The translations under genes were made by a program, and so were the position numbers. Below are positions 8,164-14,709 of a stretch of DNA of 39,191 nt, piece by piece. Origin of the DNA: E44-bin88 sp034419075 (GTDB taxonomy: Bacteria > Chloroflexota > Dehalococcoidia > Dehalococcoidales > BS750m-G39). The notes under the pieces were generated by a model that saw only the letters and a program-made list of their open reading frames with translations, did no database searches and was not told the DNA's origin. Each line of letters starts with the position of its first letter. Position 1 is the stretch's first letter. The DNA is taken from positions 1-39,191 of the forward strand of contig DAOULR010000006.1 of the NCBI GenBank assembly GCA_034419075.1, in the 5' to 3' direction.

Positions 8164-8199
8164 AGAGGGAGAATACCCTCTAAGGGTGGGCAGGGTGGG
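8164..8199 (+). other. Hairpin plus G-quadruplex motif upstream of radA
   Basis: AGAGGG (8164-8169) pairs with CCCTCT (8176-8181). Two bases later comes GGGTGGGCAGGGTGGG (8184-8199), a four-tract G-quadruplex motif with loops of 1, 2 and 1 bases. Another G-rich stretch, GGGGTGGGGTGG, lies at about 8135-8146 and GGTGGGGTGGG at about 8222-8232. The otherwise gene-free stretch 8114-8281 holds nothing else recognisable. Confidence 0.55.
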
Positions 8200-8281
8200 A
8201 CAACAATGCCTTCGCACAACAAGGTGGGGTGGGTATTGGATGGGCAAATACTACGTTGGCTAACAGCACCCAAAATCCCCC

Positions 8282-8310
8282 TTGCATTAGCCCCCAAAAT
8301 GGGCTAAAGT
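8282..8310 (+). promoter_or_regulatory. radA promoter (leaderless configuration)
   Basis: TTGCAT (8282-8287), 17-bp spacer, TAAAGT (8305-8310). The radA ATG at 8317 lies exactly where transcription would begin, and no Shine-Dalgarno lies between. Confidence 0.65.
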
Positions 8311-8316
8311 CAAGCT

Positions 8317-9687
8317 ATGGTCAAACCCAAGTCCAGCGGGCGGACTATCTTTATCTGCCGCAACTGCGGCCGGGAGAGCCTGAAGTGGCTGGGGCGCTGC
8401 CCCAGCTGCCAGGAATGGAACAGCTTTGAGGAAACTGTTGTCTCCTCCGCCCCCACCCCCCTCGCCGACCTCTCCAATCCACCCCGCGAGCTATCGCAGG
8501 TGGTTATTGATAGCTCCGACCGTCTGCCTCTACCCTTAAACGAGCTTAACCGGGTGCTGGGTGGGGGGCTGGTCTCCGGCTCGCTGGTGCTCATGGGCGG
8601 CGAGCCCGGCATCGGCAAGTCCACCCTGCTCTTACAGGTCTCGGCTTTAGTAGCCCAGGCTGGGGGCAAGGTGGCTTATGTCTCCGGCGAGGAGACGCTA
8701 TCTCAAATCAGGCTCAGAGCGGAACGGCTGGGGGTCAGCGGCCAGGGGCTCTATCTTTTGGCCGAGACCGACCTCAACGCTATCCTGGGGCAGTTGGAAC
8801 AGCTGAAGCCCTCGCTGGTGGTCATCGATTCCATCCAGGCCATTTCCCTCCCCGAACTGGAATCGGCGGCGGGCTCCGTCGGCCAGGTCAGGGAGTGCAC
8901 GCTGCGGCTGATGCACTGGGCCAAGCCCGGTGCCGTGCCCGTCCTCGTGGCCGGGCACGTGACCAAGGACGGCTCCATCGCCGGACCCAGAGTCCTAGAG
9001 CATATCGTTGATGTGGTGCTCTACCTTGAGGGAGAGCCTTTCAGCGCCTATCGCGTGCTGCGCGGGGTGAAGAACCGCTTTGGCTCCACCAACGAGGTCG
9101 GCGTCTTCGAGATGAAGCAGGAAGGGCTTATCGAGGTGGACAATCCCTCCCAGGCCTTCCTCGCCCAGAGACTGGAGGAGGCCGTCGGCTCGGCGGTGGT
9201 GCCCACGCTTGAAGGCAGCCGCCCCCTCCTCGTCGAGATTCAGGCATTGACCACCCCGACATCTTTTGGCCTGCCCCGCCGCACCGCCAACGGCGTCGAT
9301 TTCAATAGATTGCTGCTGATTACGGCGGTGCTGACCAAGCGGGTGGGCCTGAAGCTGGGCAACCAGGACATCATCGTCAACGTCACCGGAGGATTAAAAG
9401 TAGGCGAGCCGGCGGCTGATTTAGGCATTGCCCTGGCCATCGCCTCCAGCGCCCGCGATATAGCCGTCGACCCGTCTCTGGTGGCGGCGGGCGAGGTGGG
9501 CCTAAGTGGCGAGCTAAGGGCCGTTTCGCAATTAGAGCGCCGGGTAGCCGAGGCCGCCCGCCTCGGCTTTAAGCGCTGCCTGGTGCCCAAAACGGGCGCC
9601 AAGATTAAAGCCCCCAAGGACATTGAGCTTCTGACCGCCGCCACGCTGAGGGAGGCGATAAAGCTGGGGCTACTAAAAGGGAGCTAG
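8317..9687 (+). CDS. radA: DNA repair protein RadA (Sms)
   Basis: A 456-residue RecA-like branch-migration ATPase/helicase acting in recombination intermediates. N-terminal C4 zinc finger C-R-N-C ... C-P-S-C (residues about 11-31), Walker A G-E-P-G-I-G-K-S near 93, the RadA-specific K-N-R-F-G motif near 250, and a C-terminal Lon-like domain (residues about 290-456). Length is normal. ATG 8317 lacks a Shine-Dalgarno and sits 7 bases after the -10 box. In the conserved clpC-radA-ispD-ispF-cysE-cysS order this gene should be followed by the ispDF block; phzF and a minus-strand gene intervene. A second copy of its 3' end lies at 10571-10645. Confidence 0.97.
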   Translation: MVKPKSSGRTIFICRNCGRESLKWLGRCPSCQEWNSFEETVVSSAPTPLADLSNPPRELSQVVIDSSDRLPLPLNELNRVLGGGLVSGSLVLMGGEPGIGKSTLLLQVSALVAQAGGKVAYVSGEETLSQIRLRAERLGVSGQGLYLLAETDLNAILGQLEQLKPSLVVIDSIQAISLPELESAAGSVGQVRECTLRLMHWAKPGAVPVLVAGHVTKDGSIAGPRVLEHIVDVVLYLEGEPFSAYRVLRGVKNRFGSTNEVGVFEMKQEGLIEVDNPSQAFLAQRLEEAVGSAVVPTLEGSRPLLVEIQALTTPTSFGLPRRTANGVDFNRLLLITAVLTKRVGLKLGNQDIIVNVTGGLKVGEPAADLGIALAIASSARDIAVDPSLVAAGEVGLSGELRAVSQLERRVAEAARLGFKRCLVPKTGAKIKAPKDIELLTAATLREAIKLGLLKGS

Positions 9688-9689
9688 AG

Positions 9690-10568
9690 ATGGAGCGGGA
9701 ATGCATCTTCGTTGACGTTTTCACCGACGTCCCCTACGCCGGCAACCAGCTGGCGGTATTCCCCAACGCCGGGGGCCTCAACAGCCAGCAGATGCAAAAA
9801 CTGGCCCAGGAAATAAACTACTCCGAGACCACCTTTATTCTCGACGGGGCCAAAGCAGAAGCCGATTTTGAGGTCAGGATATTTACCATTAAATTCGAAC
9901 TGCCCTTCGCCGGTCACCCGATAACCGGGACCGCCTATACCATCTTGGATATCCTCGGCATCGGGCCCAAGAGAAAGGACGTATTAAAGCTAAAAACCAA
10001 GGTGGGCGTCATCCCTGTTGAGAAAGATGGCGAGAATATCTGGATGACCCAGAACCAGCCGCAGTTCTTCGCTAAATACACCGACAAGGAAAAAATCGCG
10101 GCTTTAGCCAATCTGTCACCCGAGGACATCGCCGACGATTTGCCCGTAGAGGAGGTATCGACCGGCAGCAATATGCTCATCGTACCGGTAAAGAGCCTGG
10201 AGGCCGTGCAGAGAGCCGCCGGTAACGTGAACAACATGAGCCGGTTTTTCAGAAATAGAACCTCAATAGCGCCCTACCTGTTCACCCTGGAGACCGTTGA
10301 CAAAAAGGCAAGGGTGCACACCAGGTTGTTTGGCGCGCACCTAGGAATAATAGAGGATGCGGCCACAGGCTCCGCCGCCGGACCCTTAACGGCTTACCTG
10401 CTAAAATACGGCCTCTTCGGCAAGTCCTTTGAAATCATAAACGAGCAGGGCCTGGAAATGGGACGCCCGTCAAAGATTCTGATGAAGGGCGAGCTTAATG
10501 ATAATAGCTACACCGTTAAGATAGGCGGAAAATGCGCCTACGTCGGGAGAGGCCGTTTCGAGATATAA
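9690..10568 (+). CDS. PhzF family phenazine biosynthesis-like isomerase
   Basis: A 292-residue protein of the diaminopimelate-epimerase fold. Family landmarks: the N-terminal Y-A-G-N-Q-L-A-V-F segment (16-24), S-E-T-T-F with E46 as the expected catalytic acid, G-H-P-I-T-G-T-A near 74, and the C-terminal D-A-A-T-G-S-A-A-G-P motif. Most PhzF-family members have no known substrate; phenazine synthesis genes are absent here, so phenazine production should not be inferred. ATG 9690 is 2 bases after the radA stop, with GGGAG as ribosome-binding site inside the radA end, so the two are co-transcribed. A radA-like tail directly after it suggests it arrived by recombination at the radA 3' end. Confidence 0.92.
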   Translation: MERECIFVDVFTDVPYAGNQLAVFPNAGGLNSQQMQKLAQEINYSETTFILDGAKAEADFEVRIFTIKFELPFAGHPITGTAYTILDILGIGPKRKDVLKLKTKVGVIPVEKDGENIWMTQNQPQFFAKYTDKEKIAALANLSPEDIADDLPVEEVSTGSNMLIVPVKSLEAVQRAAGNVNNMSRFFRNRTSIAPYLFTLETVDKKARVHTRLFGAHLGIIEDAATGSAAGPLTAYLLKYGLFGKSFEIINEQGLEMGRPSKILMKGELNDNSYTVKIGGKCAYVGRGRFEI

Positions 10569-10570
10569 AG

Positions 10571-10645
10571 GCGGGCACGCTCAGGGATGCGATAAGGCTG
10601 GGGCTGGTTGTAGGTAAACCGAAAAGCAAGGCTGCTGAAGATTAG
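10571..10645 (+). pseudogene. Remnant of a second radA 3' end
   Basis: Read in frame this gives A-G-T-L-R-D-A-I-R-L-G-L-V-V-G-K followed by P-K-S-K-A-A-E-D and TAG. It matches the RadA C-terminus (A-A-T-L-R-E-A-I-K-L-G-L-L-K-G-S, coded at about 9637-9684). The first 33 bases agree at 28 positions. It has no start and lies 2 bases after the phzF stop. The simplest reading is that phzF was inserted with, or displaced, a radA 3' end, leaving the old or donor tail as a scar. Confidence 0.8.
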
Positions 10646-10681
10646 CGCGATTTGGCATTTAAATAACACAGTTCATTGAGA

Positions 10682-11362
10682 CTAGCTGTGCGAGCTTTCA
10701 CTATCTTTTAAATTCTTTTCGATTTCTGTGATAATTTCCTCTACCGTATTATCTTCAAAATTGAATTTCCTACGTACTGTTCTGATTCTCATCTGGATTC
10801 CCTTGGTTTTATCGCGTCCCGATAGCTTCTGCCATATACTGTATAAGCCATATATAGTGCCTGGAAGAGCCAGTATGCTTGTCGTTACGTAGAGAATTGT
10901 AGGGAAATCAGCCCCCTTTTTCACAACGGGGTCGACTTGTGCGCCCATTTGAGACAACATGTCTCTAATGTTGTGCCAATCGCTAATCTTGACCTCAACA
11001 GAAAAGGAAACCTTATGATTCGGCATTTTAGAATACTCCATCTTTAAGATTCGTGCCCCATAACTGAACCCTCGAAGCTCGCCAGATTCTATTTTATCCC
11101 AAACGTCAGGTCTAGTCTTGTATATGCCAGCCTTCGCGAAAATCCCTTTCCACTGCCCCTTAGTATCTACATGAAACTCTGTTATATAGCCAATAGGTTG
11201 CGTAGTGTCATGATTAAAAAACATGATTCTCTTCTCAGGATTATCTCTAAGTTGGTTGGCAAAACTCTCTATGGCTTCCGGAGTTAGTCTGTCACCTTGT
11301 GAATCTACGTTAGTTGTTGCGAGGTATCCTTCAATATACCCAATGAACTCCTCCTCCATCAT
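10682..11362 (-). CDS. XkdF-like putative serine protease fused to an EACC1-like C-terminal domain
   Basis: A 226-residue protein of unusual layout. Residues about 5-115 resemble the phage XkdF / prohead protease (S78-like) fold: a D-S-Q-G-D-R-L-T-P-E-A-I segment, N-H51-D with Q-P-I-G, and G-E-L-R-G-F-S100-Y-G. H51 and S100 are the candidate catalytic residues. Residues about 118-216 show strand-helix, one hydrophobic helix (155-178), then a beta-hairpin and a final helix. That arrangement resembles the effector-associated EACC1 domain of conflict systems; this is pattern-level inference. ATG 11362 (M-M-E-E-E-F) is chosen over TTG 11380 because AGGGGG precedes it. It is AT-rich compared with flanking genes and sits alone, opposite to the radA-ispD string, so probably an acquired gene. 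No phage structural genes are nearby. Confidence 0.65.
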   Translation of the reverse strand: MMEEEFIGYIEGYLATTNVDSQGDRLTPEAIESFANQLRDNPEKRIMFFNHDTTQPIGYITEFHVDTKGQWKGIFAKAGIYKTRPDVWDKIESGELRGFSYGARILKMEYSKMPNHKVSFSVEVKISDWHNIRDMLSQMGAQVDPVVKKGADFPTILYVTTSILALPGTIYGLYSIWQKLSGRDKTKGIQMRIRTVRRKFNFEDNTVEEIITEIEKNLKDSESSHS

Positions 11363-11431
11363 AGAATCCCCCTTCAGCAACGTAGACTCTTATAATAGCA
11401 TTATAACTCAAAAGTAGCATAAACCGTATAG

Positions 11432-11460
11432 TAGATATATCGCCCCTTTTGCCTTATAAT
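11432..11460 (+). promoter_or_regulatory. ispD promoter (leaderless configuration)
   Basis: Perfect TATAAT at 11455-11460; the -35 at 17-bp spacing is only a TAGATA-like match (11432-11437). The ispD ATG at 11468 is 8 bases after the box with no Shine-Dalgarno, so the transcript is expected to begin at or next to the start codon. Confidence 0.6.
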
Positions 11461-11467
11461 CCAGCTA

Positions 11468-12142
11468 ATGAACTTAAAAAACAACGTCTCCGCCATAATA
11501 GTCGCCGCTGGCGAAAGTCGGCGCATGAACGGCATTGATAAGGTCTTAGCCTCATTAGGGGGCCGGCCCGTTCTTTCCTATGTCCTCAGCGCCTTTGACA
11601 GCTGTAAGTCGGTTGACCAAATCGTGCTGGTGGTCAACGAGAAAAGCCTCGAAGCCTGCCAAAAGCTGGTCGCAGGGCTGTCAAAGCCGATTGACGTTTG
11701 TACTGGCGGCAAAAGGCGGCAGGACTCAGTGGCGGCGGGGCTAAAGCAGCTTAAAAAATGCGACTGGGTAATAATCCACGACGGCGCCCGCCCGCTGGTG
11801 ACTAAGGAGCTTATCGAGGAAGGACTAAAAGCCGCCCAAGAGACGGGGGCCGCTGTAGCCGCCGTCCCTGTCACCGACACCATCAAGGTTGCGGACGACG
11901 ACAGAATAGTGCACCAGACGCCACCACGTCAAAATCTGTGGGCGGTGCAGACGCCACAGGTCTTCCGCTCTGATATAATAACTAAAGCCTATCAGCAGGC
12001 GCCAGAGGTCACCGACGACGCCGCGCTGGTGGAACAGGCGGGCTACAAGGTTAAACTCTACATGGGCTCTTATGATAATATAAAGATAACCACTCCCCAG
12101 GACCTGCTCGTGGCGGAGGCTCTAATTAAAAGTGGAAAATAA
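11468..12142 (+). CDS. ispD: 2-C-methyl-D-erythritol 4-phosphate cytidylyltransferase
   Basis: Third step of the MEP isoprenoid pathway: MEP plus CTP to CDP-ME. 224 residues, normal length. The nucleotide-binding loop A-A-G-E-S-R-R-M (residues about 13-20, replacing the usual G-x-G-x-R-M), the G-G-K-R-R-Q-D-S-V segment near 80 and the H-D-G-A-R-P motif near 104 are all recognisable. It overlaps ispF by 11 bases. Isoprenoid products would serve the prenyltransferase at 16414-17304 and undecaprenyl lipids. Confidence 0.96.
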   Translation: MNLKNNVSAIIVAAGESRRMNGIDKVLASLGGRPVLSYVLSAFDSCKSVDQIVLVVNEKSLEACQKLVAGLSKPIDVCTGGKRRQDSVAAGLKQLKKCDWVIIHDGARPLVTKELIEEGLKAAQETGAAVAAVPVTDTIKVADDDRIVHQTPPRQNLWAVQTPQVFRSDIITKAYQQAPEVTDDAALVEQAGYKVKLYMGSYDNIKITTPQDLLVAEALIKSGK

Positions 12143-12617
12143 CATACGAATCGGCATCGGCTACGACACCCACCAACTGGCCAAGAAGAGAAGGCTCGTT
12201 CTCGGCGGCGTGGAGATTCCCTTTAACAAGGGGCTAGACGGCTGGAGTGACGCCGACGTGCTCACTCACGCTATCATTGATGCCCTGCTCGGTGCCGCTG
12301 CCCTGGGCGATATCGGCCAGCATTTTCCCCCGGGCCAAGCGCAGTACCAGAACATCTCCAGCCTAGAACTGCTCAAAACAACCAATGATAAGCTGGCGGA
12401 AAAGGGGTGGCATATCGTTAACATCGACGCTACCGTTATCGCCGAGGAGCCCAAGCTAGCTGGCTTTATCGAAAAGATGAGGCAGAAGTTGAGCCAGGCG
12501 TTGGCTATAAATATAGCCAAGGTCAGCGTCAAGGCCAGCACTCCAAACGGACTCGGTTGCACCGGCAAGGGCAAAGGGATTGAAGCCCGCGCCGTAGCTT
12601 TGATAGCAGGAGACTGA
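12132..12617 (+). CDS. ispF: 2-C-methyl-D-erythritol 2,4-cyclodiphosphate synthase
   Basis: MEP-pathway enzyme converting CDP-ME-2-phosphate to MEcPP. 161 residues. G-I-G-Y-D-x-H holds the metal-binding Asp and His near residues 10-12; G-W-S-D-A-D-V-L-x-H near 37-46 is the second signature. Start is GTG 12132, inside the end of ispD; no better start aligns with the family N-terminus. It overlaps ispD and is followed 5 bases later by cysE, so the four genes form one operon. ispE is not in the window. Confidence 0.96.
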   Translation: MENNIRIGIGYDTHQLAKKRRLVLGGVEIPFNKGLDGWSDADVLTHAIIDALLGAAALGDIGQHFPPGQAQYQNISSLELLKTTNDKLAEKGWHIVNIDATVIAEEPKLAGFIEKMRQKLSQALAINIAKVSVKASTPNGLGCTGKGKGIEARAVALIAGD

Positions 12618-12622
12618 TTTTT

Positions 12623-13255
12623 ATGGGATATTGCCGCAGCCTGAGAAACGACATAAAAGCCGCCTTCGAGCACGACCCGGCGGCGGTCAACACACTGGAG
12701 ATTCTGCTGGCCTATCCCGGCTTTCATGCCCGCCAGTTCCACCGCATCGCCCATACCCTCTTCAAATGGCATATCCCCTTCCTGCCCCGCTTTATCTCCC
12801 ACATCAGCCGCTTTTTAACCGGCATTGAAATCCACCCCGGGGCCACGATTGGCGAGGGCTTTTTCATCGACCATGGCATGGGCGTGGTCATCGGCGAAAC
12901 CTCGGTTATCGGCGATAACGTCACCTTATATCAGGGGGTAACCCTGGGCGGCACCAGCCACCTGCGGGCCAAGCGCCACCCCACCCTGGGCAATAACGTG
13001 GTGGTGGGGGTGGGTGCCCAGGTCATCGGCGACATAACCATCGGCGAAAACTCCAAGGTCGGCGCCGGCTCGGTGGTGGTCAGCTCGGTGCCGGCCAACG
13101 CCACTGTGGTCGGCGTGCCGGGGCGGGTGGTGGCGGTGCGCAACCCCGATACCGACACCGTGGAAAGGCTGCCCGACCCCGTGGGCGAAAGGCTAGAAGC
13201 CTTAGAGAAAAAGGTAGCCGAACTGGAAAAACGCCTAGAAAGAACCAAGAAATGA
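12623..13255 (+). CDS. cysE: Serine O-acetyltransferase
   Basis: Makes O-acetylserine from serine and acetyl-CoA for cysteine synthesis. 210 residues: an N-terminal helical SATase segment, then left-handed beta-helix hexapeptide repeats (about 75-170) with the G-x-D-H-G-M-G-V-V-I-G-E-T active-site loop holding the catalytic Asp-His pair, then a charged C-terminal coiled-coil tail (about 185-208), longer than in minimal bacterial SATs. It ends in an ATGA overlap with cysS, so the two are translationally coupled. The canonical Bacillus order has gltX before cysE; it is absent here. Confidence 0.95.
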   Translation: MGYCRSLRNDIKAAFEHDPAAVNTLEILLAYPGFHARQFHRIAHTLFKWHIPFLPRFISHISRFLTGIEIHPGATIGEGFFIDHGMGVVIGETSVIGDNVTLYQGVTLGGTSHLRAKRHPTLGNNVVVGVGAQVIGDITIGENSKVGAGSVVVSSVPANATVVGVPGRVVAVRNPDTDTVERLPDPVGERLEALEKKVAELEKRLERTKK

Positions 13256-14703
13256 AGCTATACAACACCCTCTCCGGAAAGAAGGAGGAGTTTCAACCCC
13301 AAGGCGATGAGGTCAAGATGTACGTCTGCGGCGTCACCCCCTACGACGACGCCCACATCGGCCACGCCATGAGCTACGTCATCTTCGACGTTATTCGGCG
13401 CTACCTCAAGTTCCGCGACTTCAAGGTCAAATACGTGCAGAACGTTACTGATATTGACGACAAGATTATCGACCGTGCCAACCAGCGCGATATTCCCCCC
13501 GCCGAGCTGGCCAAGAAGTACGCCGACAGCTATTTTGAGGATATGGACGCGCTCAATATTGAGCCCGCCGATGAATACCCTCACGCCACCGGCGAGATAG
13601 ACAAAATCATCGAGGTCATCCAGGGCCTGATTGACAAGGGCTTCGCCTACCCCGCCGGCGGCAGCGTCTATTTCCGGGTGAGGAAAGACCCCGACTACGG
13701 CAAGCTCTCCCACCGCTCCCTGGACGCCATGATGTCGGCCGAGTGCGGCCTGGGCGCCGGGGAAAAGGAAGACCCCATGGACTTCGCCCTCTGGAAGGCC
13801 TCCAAGCCAGGCGAGCCCTTCTGGGAAAGCCCCTGGGGACAGGGGCGGCCGGGCTGGCACATTGAGTGCAGCGCCATGTCCCTGAAGTATCTCGGCGACC
13901 AGATTGATATTCACGGCGGCGGTCAGGACTTAATCTTCCCCCACCACGAGAACGAGATTGCCCAGTCGGAGAGCTTGACCGGCAAGAAGCCCTTCGTCAA
14001 ATACTGGCTGCACAACGGGCTGGTGCAGCTCGGCGAAGACAAGATGAGCAAGAGCTTAGGTAACCTGGTCACCATCAAGCAGGCGTTGGAGAAATACAGC
14101 CCCGACGCCATCCGCATCTTTATTTTAAACTCCCACTACCGCAGCCCCCTCAAATACTCCGAGGAAGGCCTGGAGGCAGCGGAGAAGGCGGCGGAGAGGC
14201 TACGGGGGACAGCTTTCAGAGATGACCCTGGCGGTAGGGAGGCTTTTGATGCTAAGTCCTATCGTAAGCAGTTTATTGAGGCAATGGACGATGACTTTAA
14301 CACCGCTAAAGGGCTCGGTGCCCTGTTTGATTTAGCTAGCGAAATAAACCAGGCTGGCGACGCGGGCGTCGCTATCGGTCAGGCCCAAGGTACTCTCACG
14401 TCATTGGCACGAGAAGTGCTAGGGTTAAAACTTCCAGAGTTGAAAGTCTCCGTAGGCGGTGGCGCAGTCAAGGTCTCAGGAAAGCTTAGCGCCAAACTTA
14501 TAAAGATACCTGATGCAGTCAGTGCCCGTGTAAATCAACTGGTTGAAGAGCGTTTGAAATGCCGAGAAGAGAAAAAATGGCAGCGGGCGGACGAGATACG
14601 CAAAAAGCTAACCGAACTCGGGGTCATTCTGGAAGATACCAAGACAGGAACAGACGTCATCTATAAAAGCGTCCCATCTGAAGAAGCCCTTAAAAATCTT
14701 TAA
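13252..14703 (+). CDS. cysS: Cysteinyl-tRNA synthetase
   Basis: Class I aminoacyl-tRNA synthetase, 483 residues. C26 begins the zinc-binding site, H-I-G-H at 35-38, the W-H-I-E-C-S zinc/substrate segment near 203-208, and K-M-S-K-S at 264-268. The DALR anticodon-binding domain and C-terminal extension follow. The start overlaps the cysE stop. From about 14,210 to 14,700 the gene has visibly more A/T-ending codons than its first two thirds, which could mean mosaic ancestry or weaker selection. The stop lies 7 bases from the convergent radical SAM gene end, with no obvious terminator between. Confidence 0.97.
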   Translation: MKLYNTLSGKKEEFQPQGDEVKMYVCGVTPYDDAHIGHAMSYVIFDVIRRYLKFRDFKVKYVQNVTDIDDKIIDRANQRDIPPAELAKKYADSYFEDMDALNIEPADEYPHATGEIDKIIEVIQGLIDKGFAYPAGGSVYFRVRKDPDYGKLSHRSLDAMMSAECGLGAGEKEDPMDFALWKASKPGEPFWESPWGQGRPGWHIECSAMSLKYLGDQIDIHGGGQDLIFPHHENEIAQSESLTGKKPFVKYWLHNGLVQLGEDKMSKSLGNLVTIKQALEKYSPDAIRIFILNSHYRSPLKYSEEGLEAAEKAAERLRGTAFRDDPGGREAFDAKSYRKQFIEAMDDDFNTAKGLGALFDLASEINQAGDAGVAIGQAQGTLTSLAREVLGLKLPELKVSVGGGAVKVSGKLSAKLIKIPDAVSARVNQLVEERLKCREEKKWQRADEIRKKLTELGVILEDTKTGTDVIYKSVPSEEALKNL

Positions 14704-14709
14704 GAGTAA

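Noticed and set aside
9690..10568. Phenazine biosynthesis cluster
   Set aside because: Only a PhzF-family isomerase is present, and the family is broad; no other phz genes are nearby.
10682..11362. Prophage remnant
   Set aside because: A single XkdF-like domain without portal, capsid, terminase, integrase or lysis genes; the fused tail is not phage-like.
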